Source of the DNA: Gyrodactylus bullatarudis
Taxonomy: Eukaryota > Platyhelminthes > Monogenea > Gyrodactylidea > Gyrodactylidae
Assembly (NCBI GenBank): GCA_012064415.1
Contig: SSNU01000123.1
Coordinates: 1 to 64,000, forward strand
DNA length: 64,000 nt
Reading direction: 5' to 3'
A program made the position numbers and the translations under genes. A model generated the notes under the pieces. That model made no database searches and had not been told where the DNA came from. It saw only the letters and a program-made list of their open reading frames with translations. Shown piece by piece: positions 36,434 to 48,736 of this stretch; the stretch's first letter is position 1, and the number at the start of each line of letters is the position of its first letter.

Positions 36434-36850
36434 CATGAAATTATGAAATATTAACTTACAACAGATTTCTTAAACAACTATGTTAGTAGATAGAGAATAT
36501 CAAAAGTGTTTCACATATTAATTCGTTTTCAACTTCAATGAAAAATAGTATTTTTACTTGTACAGGGAAAGATGAAAAGGTAAAAAAATTCATTCAGATA
36601 TCAATTGATAGAGGATTTTATAATGTATCAAATGGTCTTGATTTGAAAAATTTATCATTTTAAATAAATCGACAGTTTAAAATATTCAGAGTGTTTCACA
36701 TATTAATTCGACCACTATATTGGTATATTATACTGTTTCTGAAATTATTTCATCTTTTGATACTGAAGATGAAAATAAAAAAATAATGATACTGTAACTG
36801 TAAAAAACGAAAAAAATGATACTGCAGGTGTAAATTTCCCATTATTTATC

Positions 36851-39800
36851 TCGACCAATCAGAATGCAGCAAATGATTTCTATACATTTAGATAGGAGAA
36901 AAAGTGAGTTTTTTTGAAAATGTGATAATTCACTGTGTTTCAATAGAAATATTTTCAATGTTTTATCTTATAAATAGATTCTTTCGATATTTTTTTCTTC
37001 TTGTTGTAAAAATTCTCGATTAAATTCGATTTCCTGATGAAAAAACTGAGAATTTTGTAAAAATTAAAAATTTCCATCTTCATATAAGCTTTAAAATTTA
37101 CCCGCATTCATAAATCAATGTTAGTTTAAAGTAAATCCCGGCAAGACGCGAGTCCAATGAAGAAGGATTAATAAGAATGACCTGAAAAATAATCCTCTCC
37201 TGTACCAAGTTTCTATCTATTCAAAAAGAATACATACATATATACCATATATAGTTGTATTAATGAGTATAAAACTTTTCTAGCTACAAAATCATCTTCA
37301 AAGTAATTCGGAAATAAGCCAAGATAGTATACGTTGGAATTTTACTCAGGCAGACATTGGGAGTTATTCATGAGTCATTGGGACAAATGGTTCTCTTCCT
37401 CTTCCAAAGTACTCAAAAATTGGAAAAAGTTTTATGTTTTCCAACCATTCACTGTACATTATGGATGTGGAAGAAACATACATATGTTTGTCTTATTTTT
37501 CCATCAATTGGTTTCTTGACAGATAGATAATTCATAGTCAAGAAGAAGAAGAAAGTGGAACTTATTCTTTCTCTAAGATAATATCAATTAACAGATATTG
37601 TTACCGTTTCATTTTGCCAATCTTTTAGTCTATTATTAAATTTTGAAAATGCACCAAAATTTCCATACTTTTTCAACTTCTGCTTTGGGACAGTTGAAGC
37701 GATAAAATGCTGACATTTCCAAATGGTTCTATTTCCCACAATAATGACGGATTATTGTGAATTTTAAGGACCAAATTGAACTTTTTTATTGTACAACAAC
37801 TTTCATTATTCAGAAAATAATATTGCTCCTAACCATCTGAGTTTTTAGTAAAAATAGTCAATTCTCATCTTCAACTAGCTCTTTTTTGTTAGACAATATT
37901 TATTTAAAAATAATTATATACGAAATAAATAAAAATAGAGAGGTTCTGTACAAGGATATACAAAATAAATTGGGGGGGAAAATATTGCAGCTCAGAGATC
38001 GGAAATATTGGCTTACCAACGCGATAACGGCAATCCTACCATTCAAGAAGTTAGGCTAAGAAGGTTAGAACTTATTGCTGAGAATGCAAAAGCATCAATA
38101 ACAACAGATAAAATTTTTTCGGCAACTTTTTATATCGAAAAATTTATATTCCTGCTATGAATTTGGAAGATTTAACTGAATAGTTATAATTAATTAATGA
38201 TAATAATTTTTGATAAAATAAATATTTTCTGTAATTATTATTTCTATTTAACTTTGCACGTAAACTGAACGAAATTGACTATTCATATTTATGAAAGAGA
38301 ATTGAAAAAATACGAAATTGAAAATTGTAAAGATCTAAAAAAAATTCCACAGTCATTATAATTACTCTTTCGAGTGCACAATTGAAAAAAAACCCAATCA
38401 ATCTACAGTGTGAAGTATTCATGTTAATTCAATTTTGTTTTTTTTCCAGCCTTAATTACATACTAAATAGACAATTGAGTTTTACAAATACAAAATGAAA
38501 AAATACAAAATTGACTTCTTCATTCTACGAACTAGACCTGAAAAAGTCAATCTCAACTCAATCAAAATTAGTAGATGTAAATTCTACATTGTAGAATGGC
38601 AATTTTATTATAATTTGAGCGCATGAAGATTTCTAAAGATTAATTAAGCTTATCTTCTTCCTACAGTTATTGATAATCTCTATTAGAGATGTTGAAGATA
38701 TTACAAGAATAGGTCAAAACTCCAAATAGATGCTCATGTCATCGGATGTTTCGTCCTAATTGAAACTCAAGTTCAACAACTATTTCAAAAATACAGTACA
38801 GAGACATGACTGTATATATTTTTTGAAGAAAACCCAAATTGATATAAAATTAATTAAGTACCATCATTCGAAAGATCATGAAATTATACATCGTGATAAG
38901 TGGTTAAAACTTAAATATTCATCTTTGGTATAAAGTCTTGAGAAGCAGAAAGAACAGGGCAGAATTCGAGGCTAAACATTTGAACATTTACCCCCTCTTG
39001 TTTTACACTAATTTATCTCAGTGAAAAAGAGACTAAGGGCTTTATAAAAACGAATGCCTTGCGGTAAGTTTTCATAGTCATCGATAATAAAATGACCAAG
39101 ACGATAAGAGGTGTCAATCTTCAAGAGACTAAACAAACTGATCTATTAGGAATCAATCAGCGCAGAATTTTGTGCTCTTTTTAATGATACCAAGAGTAAA
39201 TTACTGAGTTGAATCTTTTTTTGTTAGAAAAAATAATTTTCCCAATTTTTCCTAAAGCTATTCCAGGAATAGTATTCCTATTTCTCTCATGATAAAATTC
39301 CAGGTTTCGAAATTATTTGCTTTGAAAAAATTATTTGATCAGTGTTTATTTTTATATTCTGAAAAAATCGAAACAACTCCCCCCTACAAATCTCATATCG
39401 ATTGACACAGAAAGTTTTGAGAATAAAGATTTACTTGCACTCATAAAAGAATTTAAAAACTCCCCAGCAGACGGGAAAAATGACCAAATGCTTAAGAAGT
39501 ATGGTAATAAAAATATCTGAAAGAATAATCCTTCACACACGACTATTTCATTTCAAAAAGAATAACAACGCCAGGAATCTATCATATGTCCAAGATTATA
39601 AAAAATATTTTTATGTTTGTTATCAACGGCTGTCCTTATTATTGGCACCTCTAATGTAGAGACAACTTTGAGACAACTTTTCACCATATACTAGATTCTT
39701 TTTCTAACCCCCAATAAAAGGCCTATTACTACGAAGAATAACGTTTTCCTCAAATTAAAAATAAAAGTCTATAATCAGCCTCTTTTCAAATGTAATTCAA

Positions 39801-39965
39801 CCATTTGAATTTGTACTAATAAAAGATATTATTGTTATCTGCAGTCAGGGCAATCTCTCTAAAGTCCTTCAGCAGAATCAATCTTAACTTCATAATTTCC
39901 CAAGCTTAAAAATTTCCATCGTGTTCTGTTTCATACTGAGAAGCATAGGAGGTTATAAATCGCAA
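36851..39965. other. gene-free stretch with repeat fragments
   Basis: No intact gene. About 37020-37085 and 37840-37885 are arms of the fold-back family. About 37980-38115 translates for about 44 codons as NIAAQRSEILAYQRDNGNPT…, which looks like an old protein fragment I cannot assign. About 38983-39110 is a relative of the MITE at 10.8 kb. Confidence 0.45.
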
Positions 39966-40502
39966 TTATCCAGAATTATTTCGTTTTAGGTGCGTCTTAT
40001 TAGGTAATGGATTATCACATGTCGCTGAATGTTACAGCTTACTAATGAATCCCATCCTGACTAGTACGAAAGAAACTCACAGAACATTTAGAAATAATCC
40101 AAGTGGGGTCACGGTGGGATCCATTAGTAAGCTGTTAAATTCTGCGACATGGGCTAATCCATTACCAAATAAGATGACCCTGTGGGATATATTAACTAGG
40201 CACCTAGAACGAAATAATTCTGGATAATCTTTGTAAGTACAAGGCCAGGATACAATGGCTTGAACCAACTTGGCTACCAGCATCAGACAGTCAATCACAA
40301 ACGAAATTTTGTCGATCCTGTGACAGGTGCCCATACAAACACAATTGAAAGACTGTGGCGTACTCTCAAGGTTTCAATTCGAAGAAATACAAGAGTTGAA
40401 AAAGTGCACCAGCGCCTGCGTCTTTTCCAAGATAGCTTTAATAGAGGTTGTACAACTGCAAATGCTCGGGCGAATGCCTTAATAAATTCACTTCAAATTT
40501 GA
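39966..40502 (+). mobile_element. Merlin/ISXO2-type transposase relic with an inverted duplication
   Basis: From about 40230 to 40502 the plus strand reads YNGLNQLGYQHQTVNHKRNF, then VDPVTGAHTNTIERLWRTLK and VSIRRNTR. This is the C-terminal catalytic part of the ISXO2/IS1595-like (Merlin superfamily) DDE transposase, including the conserved NH…F…HTN.IE..W. The N-terminal half is missing. Immediately upstream, 39966-40055 (ATTATCCAGAATTATTTCGT…) is inverted at about 40120-40230 with about 80% identity. A fragment of the same unit (TTCGTTCTAGGTGC) recurs at about 47568-47620. The element is dead. Confidence 0.8.
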
Positions 40503-40775
40503 TGAAGTTTATGGAAACAAAATAAATTTATAACTTATAACTTCATATTGTAATTTTGTTGTTATTGCAGCTACAGATTTGAAAATTATACCATCTTGTT
40601 AAGCGTAAAATTTTATACACGATAGTATTTTGAATTTTTGGATTATCTTTTGTAGAACCTGAGATATTGAGCAATTTGTAATGTATTTATCTGTAGGATA
40701 AATAATAATGTGTAATTTACCCTGACCCCCTTTTAATTTACATTACATTGTACACGCAATATTATTCAATGTATA

Positions 40776-42815
40776 TGTTACCGTGAGTTTGGGAAATCAG
40801 TGAGTGTTGGTAATTCACTAGTGTATGTTGGTAATCAGTGTATCTTTAGTGAATCTAGCTAATAAGCCCTTATTACCCAAACTCACTGAGAAGGTCAGTG
40901 AATTGTAGGAAGTGTTTGTCTGAGGGATTGATTTTCAAAGAAAAATTTTTAAAATGCAAAGATGATTCAATAAGTTCAAGCCCTGAATACGAAATTCTAT
41001 TTATACTACAAATACAAATTTCATACACCTTTTTATATTTTGATTCCCATTGGCTTTCTTAAGGGTATTGTCACTTTTTCCATGAATTTACTTCAATCGA
41101 AACATAATCGGTTTAAAAATGGACGTCAAAGAATGGCGATTAAAATTCGAAAAATATCTAGAAGAAATAAAATCTACCAAATTATCATCTCTATTGTCAA
41201 AATTAGAAATAGACACCATGATCGACCGGATATTGCTTCTCAAAAGCAACTCATGCTCCAAAGTTCCACAGGATTTTAAGCTTCTTAAGAAGTACGACTA
41301 TTTAGAAGAAGAGGGAAAGAGATTTCTTATTGAACCAAGAAGTCTCGATTCAAACAAGGTAATCAGATATGCTGCTCAAGAAGACGTTTTCGATATTCTT
41401 TATGAGGCCCATCTTAAAACTGGACACGGTGGCCGAGATCGGATGGTCTACGATATAAGGGTGAAATGGAAGAATATTACATACTCTCAAATCCAGAAGT
41501 TTTTGAATCTGTGTATCACTTGTCAAAAGTCAAAAGGTTCCCGCAATAAGAAATTAGTCGTAAAGCCAATCATTTCTGAAAATTTCAACTCAAGAGCACA
41601 AGTTGATTTGATCGATTTTCAATCGAATCCTGATGGGGATTATAAATTCATTCTTGTTTACCAAGACCATTTGACTAAATTCGTGAATATTTATCCACTC
41701 AGGAATAAGAAGGCTGAGAGCGTCGCTGAGGTTCTAAAAAGAATTTTTTCAACTTTTGGCTCCCCTGACATCCTTCAGAGTGATAATGGACGAGAGTTCG
41801 TCAATAAGGTCATAGATTCTCTAAAAGTATTTTGGCCAAATATGAAGATTGTTCATGGATCCCCAAGACACTCACAAAGCCAGGGGAGTGTTGAAAGGGC
41901 AAATAGAGATATTCAAAACATGCTTGCGGCCTGGATGGCTGATAATAATACAAACAACTGGTCTGATGGAATTCTTGATGTGCAGATGGCTAAAAACAAC
42001 TCATTACATGCAGGAATAAAGATGAGTCCATATGAAGCTGTCTTTGGAAGAAGAATGAAGACAGATCAAACTGCCCTTGAATCCCCGATACAAGAGGAAA
42101 ACTTGGGTGATGCGGACGATTTTGAAGAAATTAATCTTGATGATTATTTCGATGAATTTGAAGTTAAAATTAACAGTGCTCGTAAAACTTGTTTGGAAAA
42201 TCTCAAACTGCAGGAAAGAAAGATGTTGGCAAATTCAGAGAAGAAAATTCATACTTTCAAGGTAGGAGACAACTGCAGCATTCAAATTCCTGACGTTGAT
42301 AGAGGAAGGGGCGATTTTAAATCTATAATTGGTGTAATAACTGAAAGTAACGAACAAAATGGTCTTTACAAAGTTGGAACTATTTATGGTACCCTGAATA
42401 AATTGGTAGCAGCTAATCAATTAGATGTGGTTTCTGAAAAATTTTACGACATCTCTAGTGTCAAAGAAAATGAGTGTTCATTAAGAGAGATAAATGCCAA
42501 ATTTTCCCTTGGAAATGGACAAGGAATATTCAAATGTAATTGTATTAGAAATTGTAAAACACTCACCTGTAAATGTAAAAAGAATCAAGTTTTATGTAAC
42601 TCTAGATGCCATCATTCTCTTCCTTGTGGCAATAAATAAATTATTCATTTTTTCTCATTATTTTTAATCAATTGGTTGAGTTGATGAACTCACTGACTTT
42701 CTCAGTGAGTTTGGGTAATAAGGGCTTATTAGCTAGATTCACTAAAGATACACTGATTACCAACATACACTAGTGAATTACCAACACTCACTGATTTCCC
42801 AAACTCATGGTAACA
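40776..42815 (+). mobile_element. structurally complete Ginger-type DNA transposon
   Basis: Terminal inverted repeats of about 130 bp start TGTTACCGTGAGTTTGGG (left) and TGTTACCATGAGTTTGGG (right, complement), differing at few positions. Both ends are flanked by TATA (40772-40775 and 42816-42819), a 4-bp target duplication as expected for the Ginger superfamily. Each arm carries an internal palindrome (GAGTTTGGG … CCCAAACTC) and repeats of GTTGGTAAT. One uninterrupted integrase frame lies inside. High arm identity and the open frame suggest recent activity. Confidence 0.9.
41119..42639 (+). CDS. Ginger integrase-type transposase (KRBA2-like)
   Basis: Intronless, 506 residues. An HHCC zinc-binding N-domain has His98, His103, Cys132 and Cys135. 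A retroviral-type integrase core follows with catalytic Asp163 (AQVDLIDF), Asp222 (SDNGREFVN) and Glu259 (SQGSVERANRD), spaced 58 and 36 residues apart. A C-terminal Cys-rich module (about 474-501: CNCIRNCKTLTCKCKKN, then CNSRCHH) is a zinc module also seen in KRBA2-like proteins derived from Ginger elements. It would cut and join the element's TIRs. There is no gag, protease or reverse transcriptase, so this is not an LTR retrotransposon. No frameshift or stop is present, so the protein may be functional. Confidence 0.92.
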   Translation: MDVKEWRLKFEKYLEEIKSTKLSSLLSKLEIDTMIDRILLLKSNSCSKVPQDFKLLKKYDYLEEEGKRFLIEPRSLDSNKVIRYAAQEDVFDILYEAHLKTGHGGRDRMVYDIRVKWKNITYSQIQKFLNLCITCQKSKGSRNKKLVVKPIISENFNSRAQVDLIDFQSNPDGDYKFILVYQDHLTKFVNIYPLRNKKAESVAEVLKRIFSTFGSPDILQSDNGREFVNKVIDSLKVFWPNMKIVHGSPRHSQSQGSVERANRDIQNMLAAWMADNNTNNWSDGILDVQMAKNNSLHAGIKMSPYEAVFGRRMKTDQTALESPIQEENLGDADDFEEINLDDYFDEFEVKINSARKTCLENLKLQERKMLANSEKKIHTFKVGDNCSIQIPDVDRGRGDFKSIIGVITESNEQNGLYKVGTIYGTLNKLVAANQLDVVSEKFYDISSVKENECSLREINAKFSLGNGQGIFKCNCIRNCKTLTCKCKKNQVLCNSRCHHSLPCGNK

Positions 42816-42819
42816 TATA

Positions 42820-45800
42820 CACCCACGCACAGACCGGTATATGCGGGCCAACCCTTCGGCTCGGTGTCCAGTGAACTTCACTGTTACCATAATTCTTCTT
42901 AAAAACTAGCAAAATTTAATGTAGTTAACTCAGCATTTGTTGATGAACAAGCTTTGAGCATTTCACCTGTACTAAAATTTTTAATCAGGAATTTTTTTCA
43001 AAATTTCCGGGAGTTGAGATTTCAATGATCTAAATAAATTAGTTTAGGTCAAGATATCAACTGTACCAAACCGAGAAATTCATTATCTCTTGTTTTAAAA
43101 TGATTTTTATCTTTTTAATCTGACAGATAATTATCAGGGCAACCGAAAATATCCCCTAAACAATTTTTTTTGGTGCCTAAAAAATTCCTCTAAAAAGTAA
43201 AAATATTCTGTTAAATATAACTCAAAAAACACAATATTCTTCGATTTGCAGGACAATAAATTAACAAGCTCTGATTGGTTGATTACAATTATCCAATAAA
43301 ATTAGAGTTAAAAAAAATTTTCTTTTGATTACTATAGGTGTACTTTAATTCGTAAAAAATATCACTTTTTCAATTGAAAAATATTACCTATAATATGCTT
43401 TTATATTTTGTAAAAATTTCTTTTATTAAAATATATGGGACATGCAACTTGATCAAGGAAAATTTTGTTTAAATGAATCCAAAATTAATTATAATTATTT
43501 ATAACAATTTATAAATTAATTATTGAGAAGTAATAAAAATTAAAAAATGATAAGTTTTTGAAAATATATAAGAAATTATAATGAGCGTTTATTTTGAAAA
43601 AAGAAAAAAACCATATCCGTAGAATTCGAAAATGTGATCCCCTTGAAGTCATCTCTTGAGATAAAATAGTTTGTCATTTTCAGACTCTAAAAATGGTTCT
43701 TTTTTTGTGTATTCGGAAACAATACAAAATTTTCTCTGCTATCTCGCTTATTTTATAGCTAGAGCTGTCAAAATGGGACATAAAATTTAATTCATATGGG
43801 ATTAAAAATTTTTTTTACCAAAATCACCACTACTAAGAAGTATCATTTTTCTTCTGTAAGTCTACGGTTCTTCTTCGTATTTATGGTCATTATGTTCTTT
43901 CTTAATTCCTCTGAAATCATTGCAACAGAGATTCCTGGATTTCTTGGAAACTCAAGAGTACGAGCAACACATATGGATGTAAGATTTGGTTGATTGACCA
44001 ATGAGAATTCTCCATGAATTTGATGGGGCATGGACAAGACAAAGAGAGAATCTCAAGCCTCGAGATTTTTTAAAATTCTTATCGTTGATTTTTTACAATC
44101 ACAAATGGGGCAAAAAAGGGCTTGAAATTTGGTTCTTATTATTCATACCATGGATGAGAACTGGTATCTTCTCTAAAAAGAAGTTGGATAAAAATTGTGA
44201 GACTGATAAATAAATTGGAAAAATTTGACCTGAATGAATCACAAAGAAAAAAGAGGCCTGTTCCCTTCCAACATTTTATACATTTGAGGACAAATGTAGA
44301 GAGACACGTATTTGATACAGATTTGACAGACCCTATAAAAAGTATCTGCGCCTAATTAATCAAAAAAATTTGAATAATTCCTTTATATTGTTTTATCCAG
44401 TCGTAAATAATAAGATTCAGACATTTTCTTCTTCTCAACTCAGATTTTACGTGTTATCAAAAAAGTTGTTAAATAATATGGTCATGAAACTATTTATAAT
44501 ATTATCATGTTAAATACACAACATTTCAAGTTTAGCACCTGCAACTTTGATGTTATTCAATATAGAAATACATAAAAGTTGAGTTTTTGACTCTTGTAAT
44601 GTTTTGTATTAGATATTAAAATTAGATCTGACAAAAAAATTTATGTTCACTCGTTTAATCAATGCATTAAAAGTTTACTTTCTCAAGCGATAATCTACAC
44701 TGAAAAATAACCTGATTTTATTTTTAGAACAAATTCTTTAACAACTTGAATTGAAAAAACTTAACCCTCCCCCTGGAAATCTTAAAACTTTCATATTTCC
44801 TGTTTCCAATGAAGACGTTCGGCGTTACTTCCCACTTTATTTCATATTTCCATCTAAATTTGTTGAGCAAAGATGACAGCGACCTCTTTTGTTTAGAATT
44901 TCAGACTTCTTCTTCTTTAACTGGAGCTCGTTTTCAGAATAATCATTTCGTCTTCTGGTTTGGCGCTTTGTATTCTATGTAAATGGCCATTTGAGTGAAT
45001 GAAGTACGTAAGAATTATATGCTGCTAAATCAAAGATTGCATAAAATATTTTCAATGGCCATCTTTAGAAGTTCTTTAACAAGAGTAATTTTCAACAAGT
45101 TGGTCCAAAGTGTCAACCCCATTCTTTGTATGGTTGTAGTATTCGTTTATTTCTGGTTTACTTCCAGAATCATCTTGATTTGTATAAAGAGTAGTCAATA
45201 TGAGAACAGGTTGATTCTTCTTTTAGGCATGTCTCATAATAGTGAACGATTCACAATGAATATACTGGAGTGTGTTTGCTTCAATTTTAATGAAAAAAAT
45301 TATTACAAGTTCTTCCTTGATTGAGGAATGGAAACATCATCTCTTTGACAACTTTCTCCTTGGCCAGTATTATTTTCTTTGCCAATATAGATTTGTGCTT
45401 TTCACAAATAATATGTTCTCGAATCATCAAGGATACTGAAATATGAAATGCTAACAAGAAATACTCAAATTATGCTGTTCTTCTCTGTATTTGTAGTTGG
45501 CAGCTTAATTAAATCTTCACCACTTTTAAGTAGTTGTTTTTTCAAATCAGAGGACAACAAGAATTTGAAAATTATTCCTACCAAAGAATTTGTTTGTAAA
45601 AGTCATCAAGAGTTCCTGAATCATTAAACTTGATGAATCAAACAAAATTAGGGCAATCTATCAATGATAAATCAACATTTTGATAACAATTACAAAAGAT
45701 ATGTGACTTGATGGACTCTTGGTTATGAGTAAGGACGTTATATTTAAAATTAAGTCATTCGAAAATTGTCGAGCTCTTGTGTGGAGCGATAACAATGCTG

Positions 45801-45950
45801 GTACCCATAAATTAACTATGGTCTATATTCATCTGATGGAGATTGTCAAAATTAGCAAATATTTTTATTTCCCATGTTCTTTGTCGGGAAAAAGAGTATA
45901 TATTAACACCAGTGAATGTCCATTTCTTAATGCATAATGAGCAATGCTAC
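42820..45950. other. gene-free stretch
   Basis: 42820-42890 is a GC-rich patch (CGGGCCAACCCTTCGGCTCG) quite unlike its surroundings; it does not fold as a tRNA. The rest is AT-rich. Frames at 43796-43993 and 44995-45324 show no recognisable domain. CAGGGCAACCGAAAATAT near 43137 resembles a hAT-type terminus. Confidence 0.45.
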
Positions 45951-45954
45951 TTAA

Positions 45955-46652
45955 CCTTTTCAGGTCCGAGTCTATTTAATGCCTTCAAAAATTGAATATA
46001 AATACATATTCGGAATCAGAATGAATTATAGATGAAAAATAAAACCTTGAATCATCTGAAAATCTTTACATAAAAAATTTTTTTTGACACTTTTCAATAC
46101 ATTTTCCCTATCTACTTTCAAGCGACCCACAAGTAATCTATAAAATTAAAAAACAAAAGTCGATTTTGTGAGCCTATAGACGCTTATCCAACCGATTATA
46201 ATGAAATTTTAACCAGTGGTAGATAACCCCACGGACCATGTTCGTAGCGTAAAGTCGTAATCTCGATAAGAGCCGAAAAAGTGTCTGACCAATCAGATGG
46301 CTCATAACACGTAAGCTTGCTTCTCATTGGCCCAATTTTAGTGTGCATTTCATAATCGATTTTCCTCTTCATAAATAGACTACTTTGTTAGTCAAAGGTT
46401 AAACTCTCAACTCCTTTTAATTATTTCTTCTAATTTTAGATAACCCTGTGTAGCATATTCGGAACAGCTAGTTTTTAATAAATAAGGTGAAATTACTCAA
46501 TTCTGATGAAATATCTTTTGGTCCAACTTTTTTTGGGAGGATTAGTAAACAAGGTATTTAATGGTATGTATCTTTTATTTATAGGATCTTTATTTCTACA
46601 AAAAATTAGGTTTAATATTTTGGCCCACATATGGGCCATGAACCTGAAAGGG
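45955..46652. mobile_element. piggyBac-type MITE, ~700 bp, TTAA target site
   Basis: Flanked by TTAA at 45951-45954 and 46653-46656. The left end CCTTTTCAGGTCCGAG and the right end (complement) CCCTTTCAGGTTCATG are imperfect inverted repeats. A palindrome GGCCCACATATGGGCC sits directly inside the right end, in the same place as in the 216-bp element at 4.7 kb. No transposase is present. Confidence 0.75.
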
Positions 46653-46656
46653 TTAA

Positions 46657-48736
46657 ATAATTCCCATAGATTATACTATAATAGATTAATAACAATAATC
46701 AATGATATACCTAAAAGTAGCATTGTATTTTATATTATGTAAATATTAAGAGGATCTTGAATGAAATAAACAGAACAAATTTGCTATGTGATTTGTAATT
46801 TATTTACTATTAACAGTATTTCATTTTAGCAATGTGGGGAAATTGATTTTATGAGACTATTGAAAGCTTAAAATAAACTAGTGTACAAATTACATTATCA
46901 TAATTTTCTACTACACGCACAGTTACTGGTTTGAACACCATTCAGTAGAGATTCTCTACTAGAGAAGAGACATTTTTTCATGTTGAATATAAATTATATT
47001 CTTATAATATGTAGCTACTAGGTAGTATATAGCGAAGAAAATAAATAAGAATTCAATAACTTTGGAGACGCATTTTGCTTTCATTCAACTAATCTATCTC
47101 CTCTGTAACCTCAAAGATTAAAATCTCTTTTGTCTTTCTTTGTCGAATTACTATTGTTGCATCATTCTACTAACTTTTTATTCAGATTGGGATAACATAA
47201 AGGAGTTTTGACAATTTCTATGATGATTTTATTCTCATCAACAGAACTGGGGATGGTTAACATGTGGTAGACTTTTGACAGCATTGAGCCAGTGTGTCAC
47301 TACTGGGGGCAGGTGGCATGCCTATCACATTATATTTTTACTGATCAGTTGGAACTAAAATAATAGTCCAGTTTTAGACGCTTAGAAAGATGGTCGTTTA
47401 TTTTTTATCCTAAAATAGTGTCTTGTGAGAAATAGAATACTGTTATGCTACTCATAAGTGGCTCGGGCTTTTCAAGAATATATAATGAGTCAAGCATCAA
47501 AAAATATTACCTGATAATAATTATACAACATCAGAAAAATTAAAAAAAATAGTTAACAAGAAATACTTCGTTCTAGGTGCTTAGGTAATATATCCCTCAT
47601 CTTCCTGTAAGAATACTTGCTGGACTATTGATTGATAAGAATAGTATTGCAGATTAACCAAATAATCTTGCGAAAAACATACAAATAAATCGGAGATGGA
47701 AATCAATTAATGTTGAAATTGAACTAAAACATCGAGATTCTTTCAAAATCATTATCTTCAGCGTTTTGAGCTTAGAATTTGTTAAACAATGAAGATCACC
47801 ACTCTACCTCAAAATATAAGGATTGAGCTTATTGATATGAATAAAATACCAGGCTATACTAAAGTGCCTTTTGTTCAAAATAATACATTTTAAGACCTAA
47901 TAACTTTTAACTCTGATGAAATAGCATCGAAAATTAAAATGATTTCCAGAACAGAGGGAATAGCTGTAAGAATAGTAATAAGAATTTTAATACTTTTTGA
48001 GGCTCTAGTAATGAGATATAACTATCTAAAGAAGGAATAAAATGACTTATTTTCATATTTGAAGACAAGTTAAATCTTTTATAACTATACCTAATCAAAG
48101 AGGATCTAATTAAAATTAGAAAATCAGTATTTCAATCTTCGTCTATGAGGAAATTTAAAAGAACTTCTCTTCTACAACTTTTCAATTTGAAAAAGTTAAA
48201 ACCACGCAATATAGAGCTCGTTTGAATCCTCTCATTGAGTAGAATAACGTGGTGACCAGAGCTAAAAATTGAAATTATCAAAATCTAGTCCTAGCAGTAA
48301 CATTTTTACAGTGTAACAACTAAAATCCGGAGTGATTTTTCATGCGAAACAAGTATCGAAGGCTTATTTTGTTTCCATGTCTAGAAATTCTACGCTATGA
48401 TACTTGAGAAATATTAAAAATAAGTGAATAGCAGGCGAAAAATTAAAGCAAAAGAATAGCAAATTTATGGAAAACTGTAAAATTTGCAGACAAACTTCAT
48501 ACAATATATTATAAAATTGATTAAAATTGCATTTTGATCAGCGTATCGATCTCCTAACATGGAGCTTAATTCATGTAAAAATTGATCCTACTTCTCATTT
48601 AAAATGGAGAATCTTTGAAAAAACTCTGCAAAAGATTGAAAATTTTATCGGATTATATTAGAAAATCAAAAACTTCTTACGAGAAAATAGAAATGAATGA
48701 AATATTATATTGCATTAAAAATCCACAGAGGTCCTC
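46657..48736. other. gene-free stretch upstream of the DEG/ENaC gene
   Basis: No supported gene. A Merlin-related fragment lies at about 47568-47620. The promoter of the channel gene should be near its 3' end; no element was assigned. Confidence 0.45.

Larger units (their letters stand above)
34573..36840. mobile_element. MULE-like element, long TIRs, SWIM-domain relic, 10-bp target duplication
   Basis: Outer ends GGGAAATTTACACTTGCAGT and (right, complement) GGGAAATTTACACCTGCAGT are flanked on both sides by ATTATTTATC (34563-34572 and 36841-36850), a 10-bp direct repeat. Nine- to ten-bp duplications and long TIRs are typical of Mutator-like elements. The arm 34573-34896 recurs inverted at 35312-35617, and about 135 bp of it again at 36705-36840. 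Between the first two arms, on the minus strand, lie a SWIM-type zinc finger (FSCSCGFKKPNGFICVHII, about 35145-35205) and, in another frame, the basic tail SNSRKRGRPKKKR (34938-35255). 35618-36433 are unresolved Ns, so the order of the arms may be partly an assembly artefact. Confidence 0.75.

Noticed and set aside
35489..36446. Long open frames on both strands
   Set aside because: They are produced by the run of Ns.
41119..42639. LTR retrotransposon integrase
   Set aside because: No LTRs, gag, protease or reverse transcriptase; inverted, not direct, terminal repeats and a 4-bp target duplication point to Ginger.
42820..42890. tRNA gene
   Set aside because: No A or B box pair and no cloverleaf arms could be drawn.
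43796..43993. Small membrane protein
   Set aside because: Hydrophobic reading of AT-rich DNA, no conserved features, and an equally long frame overlaps on the other strand.
45719..45937. piggyBac-like frame (LVWSDNNAG)
   Set aside because: A single weak word with no catalytic residues or flanking conservation.
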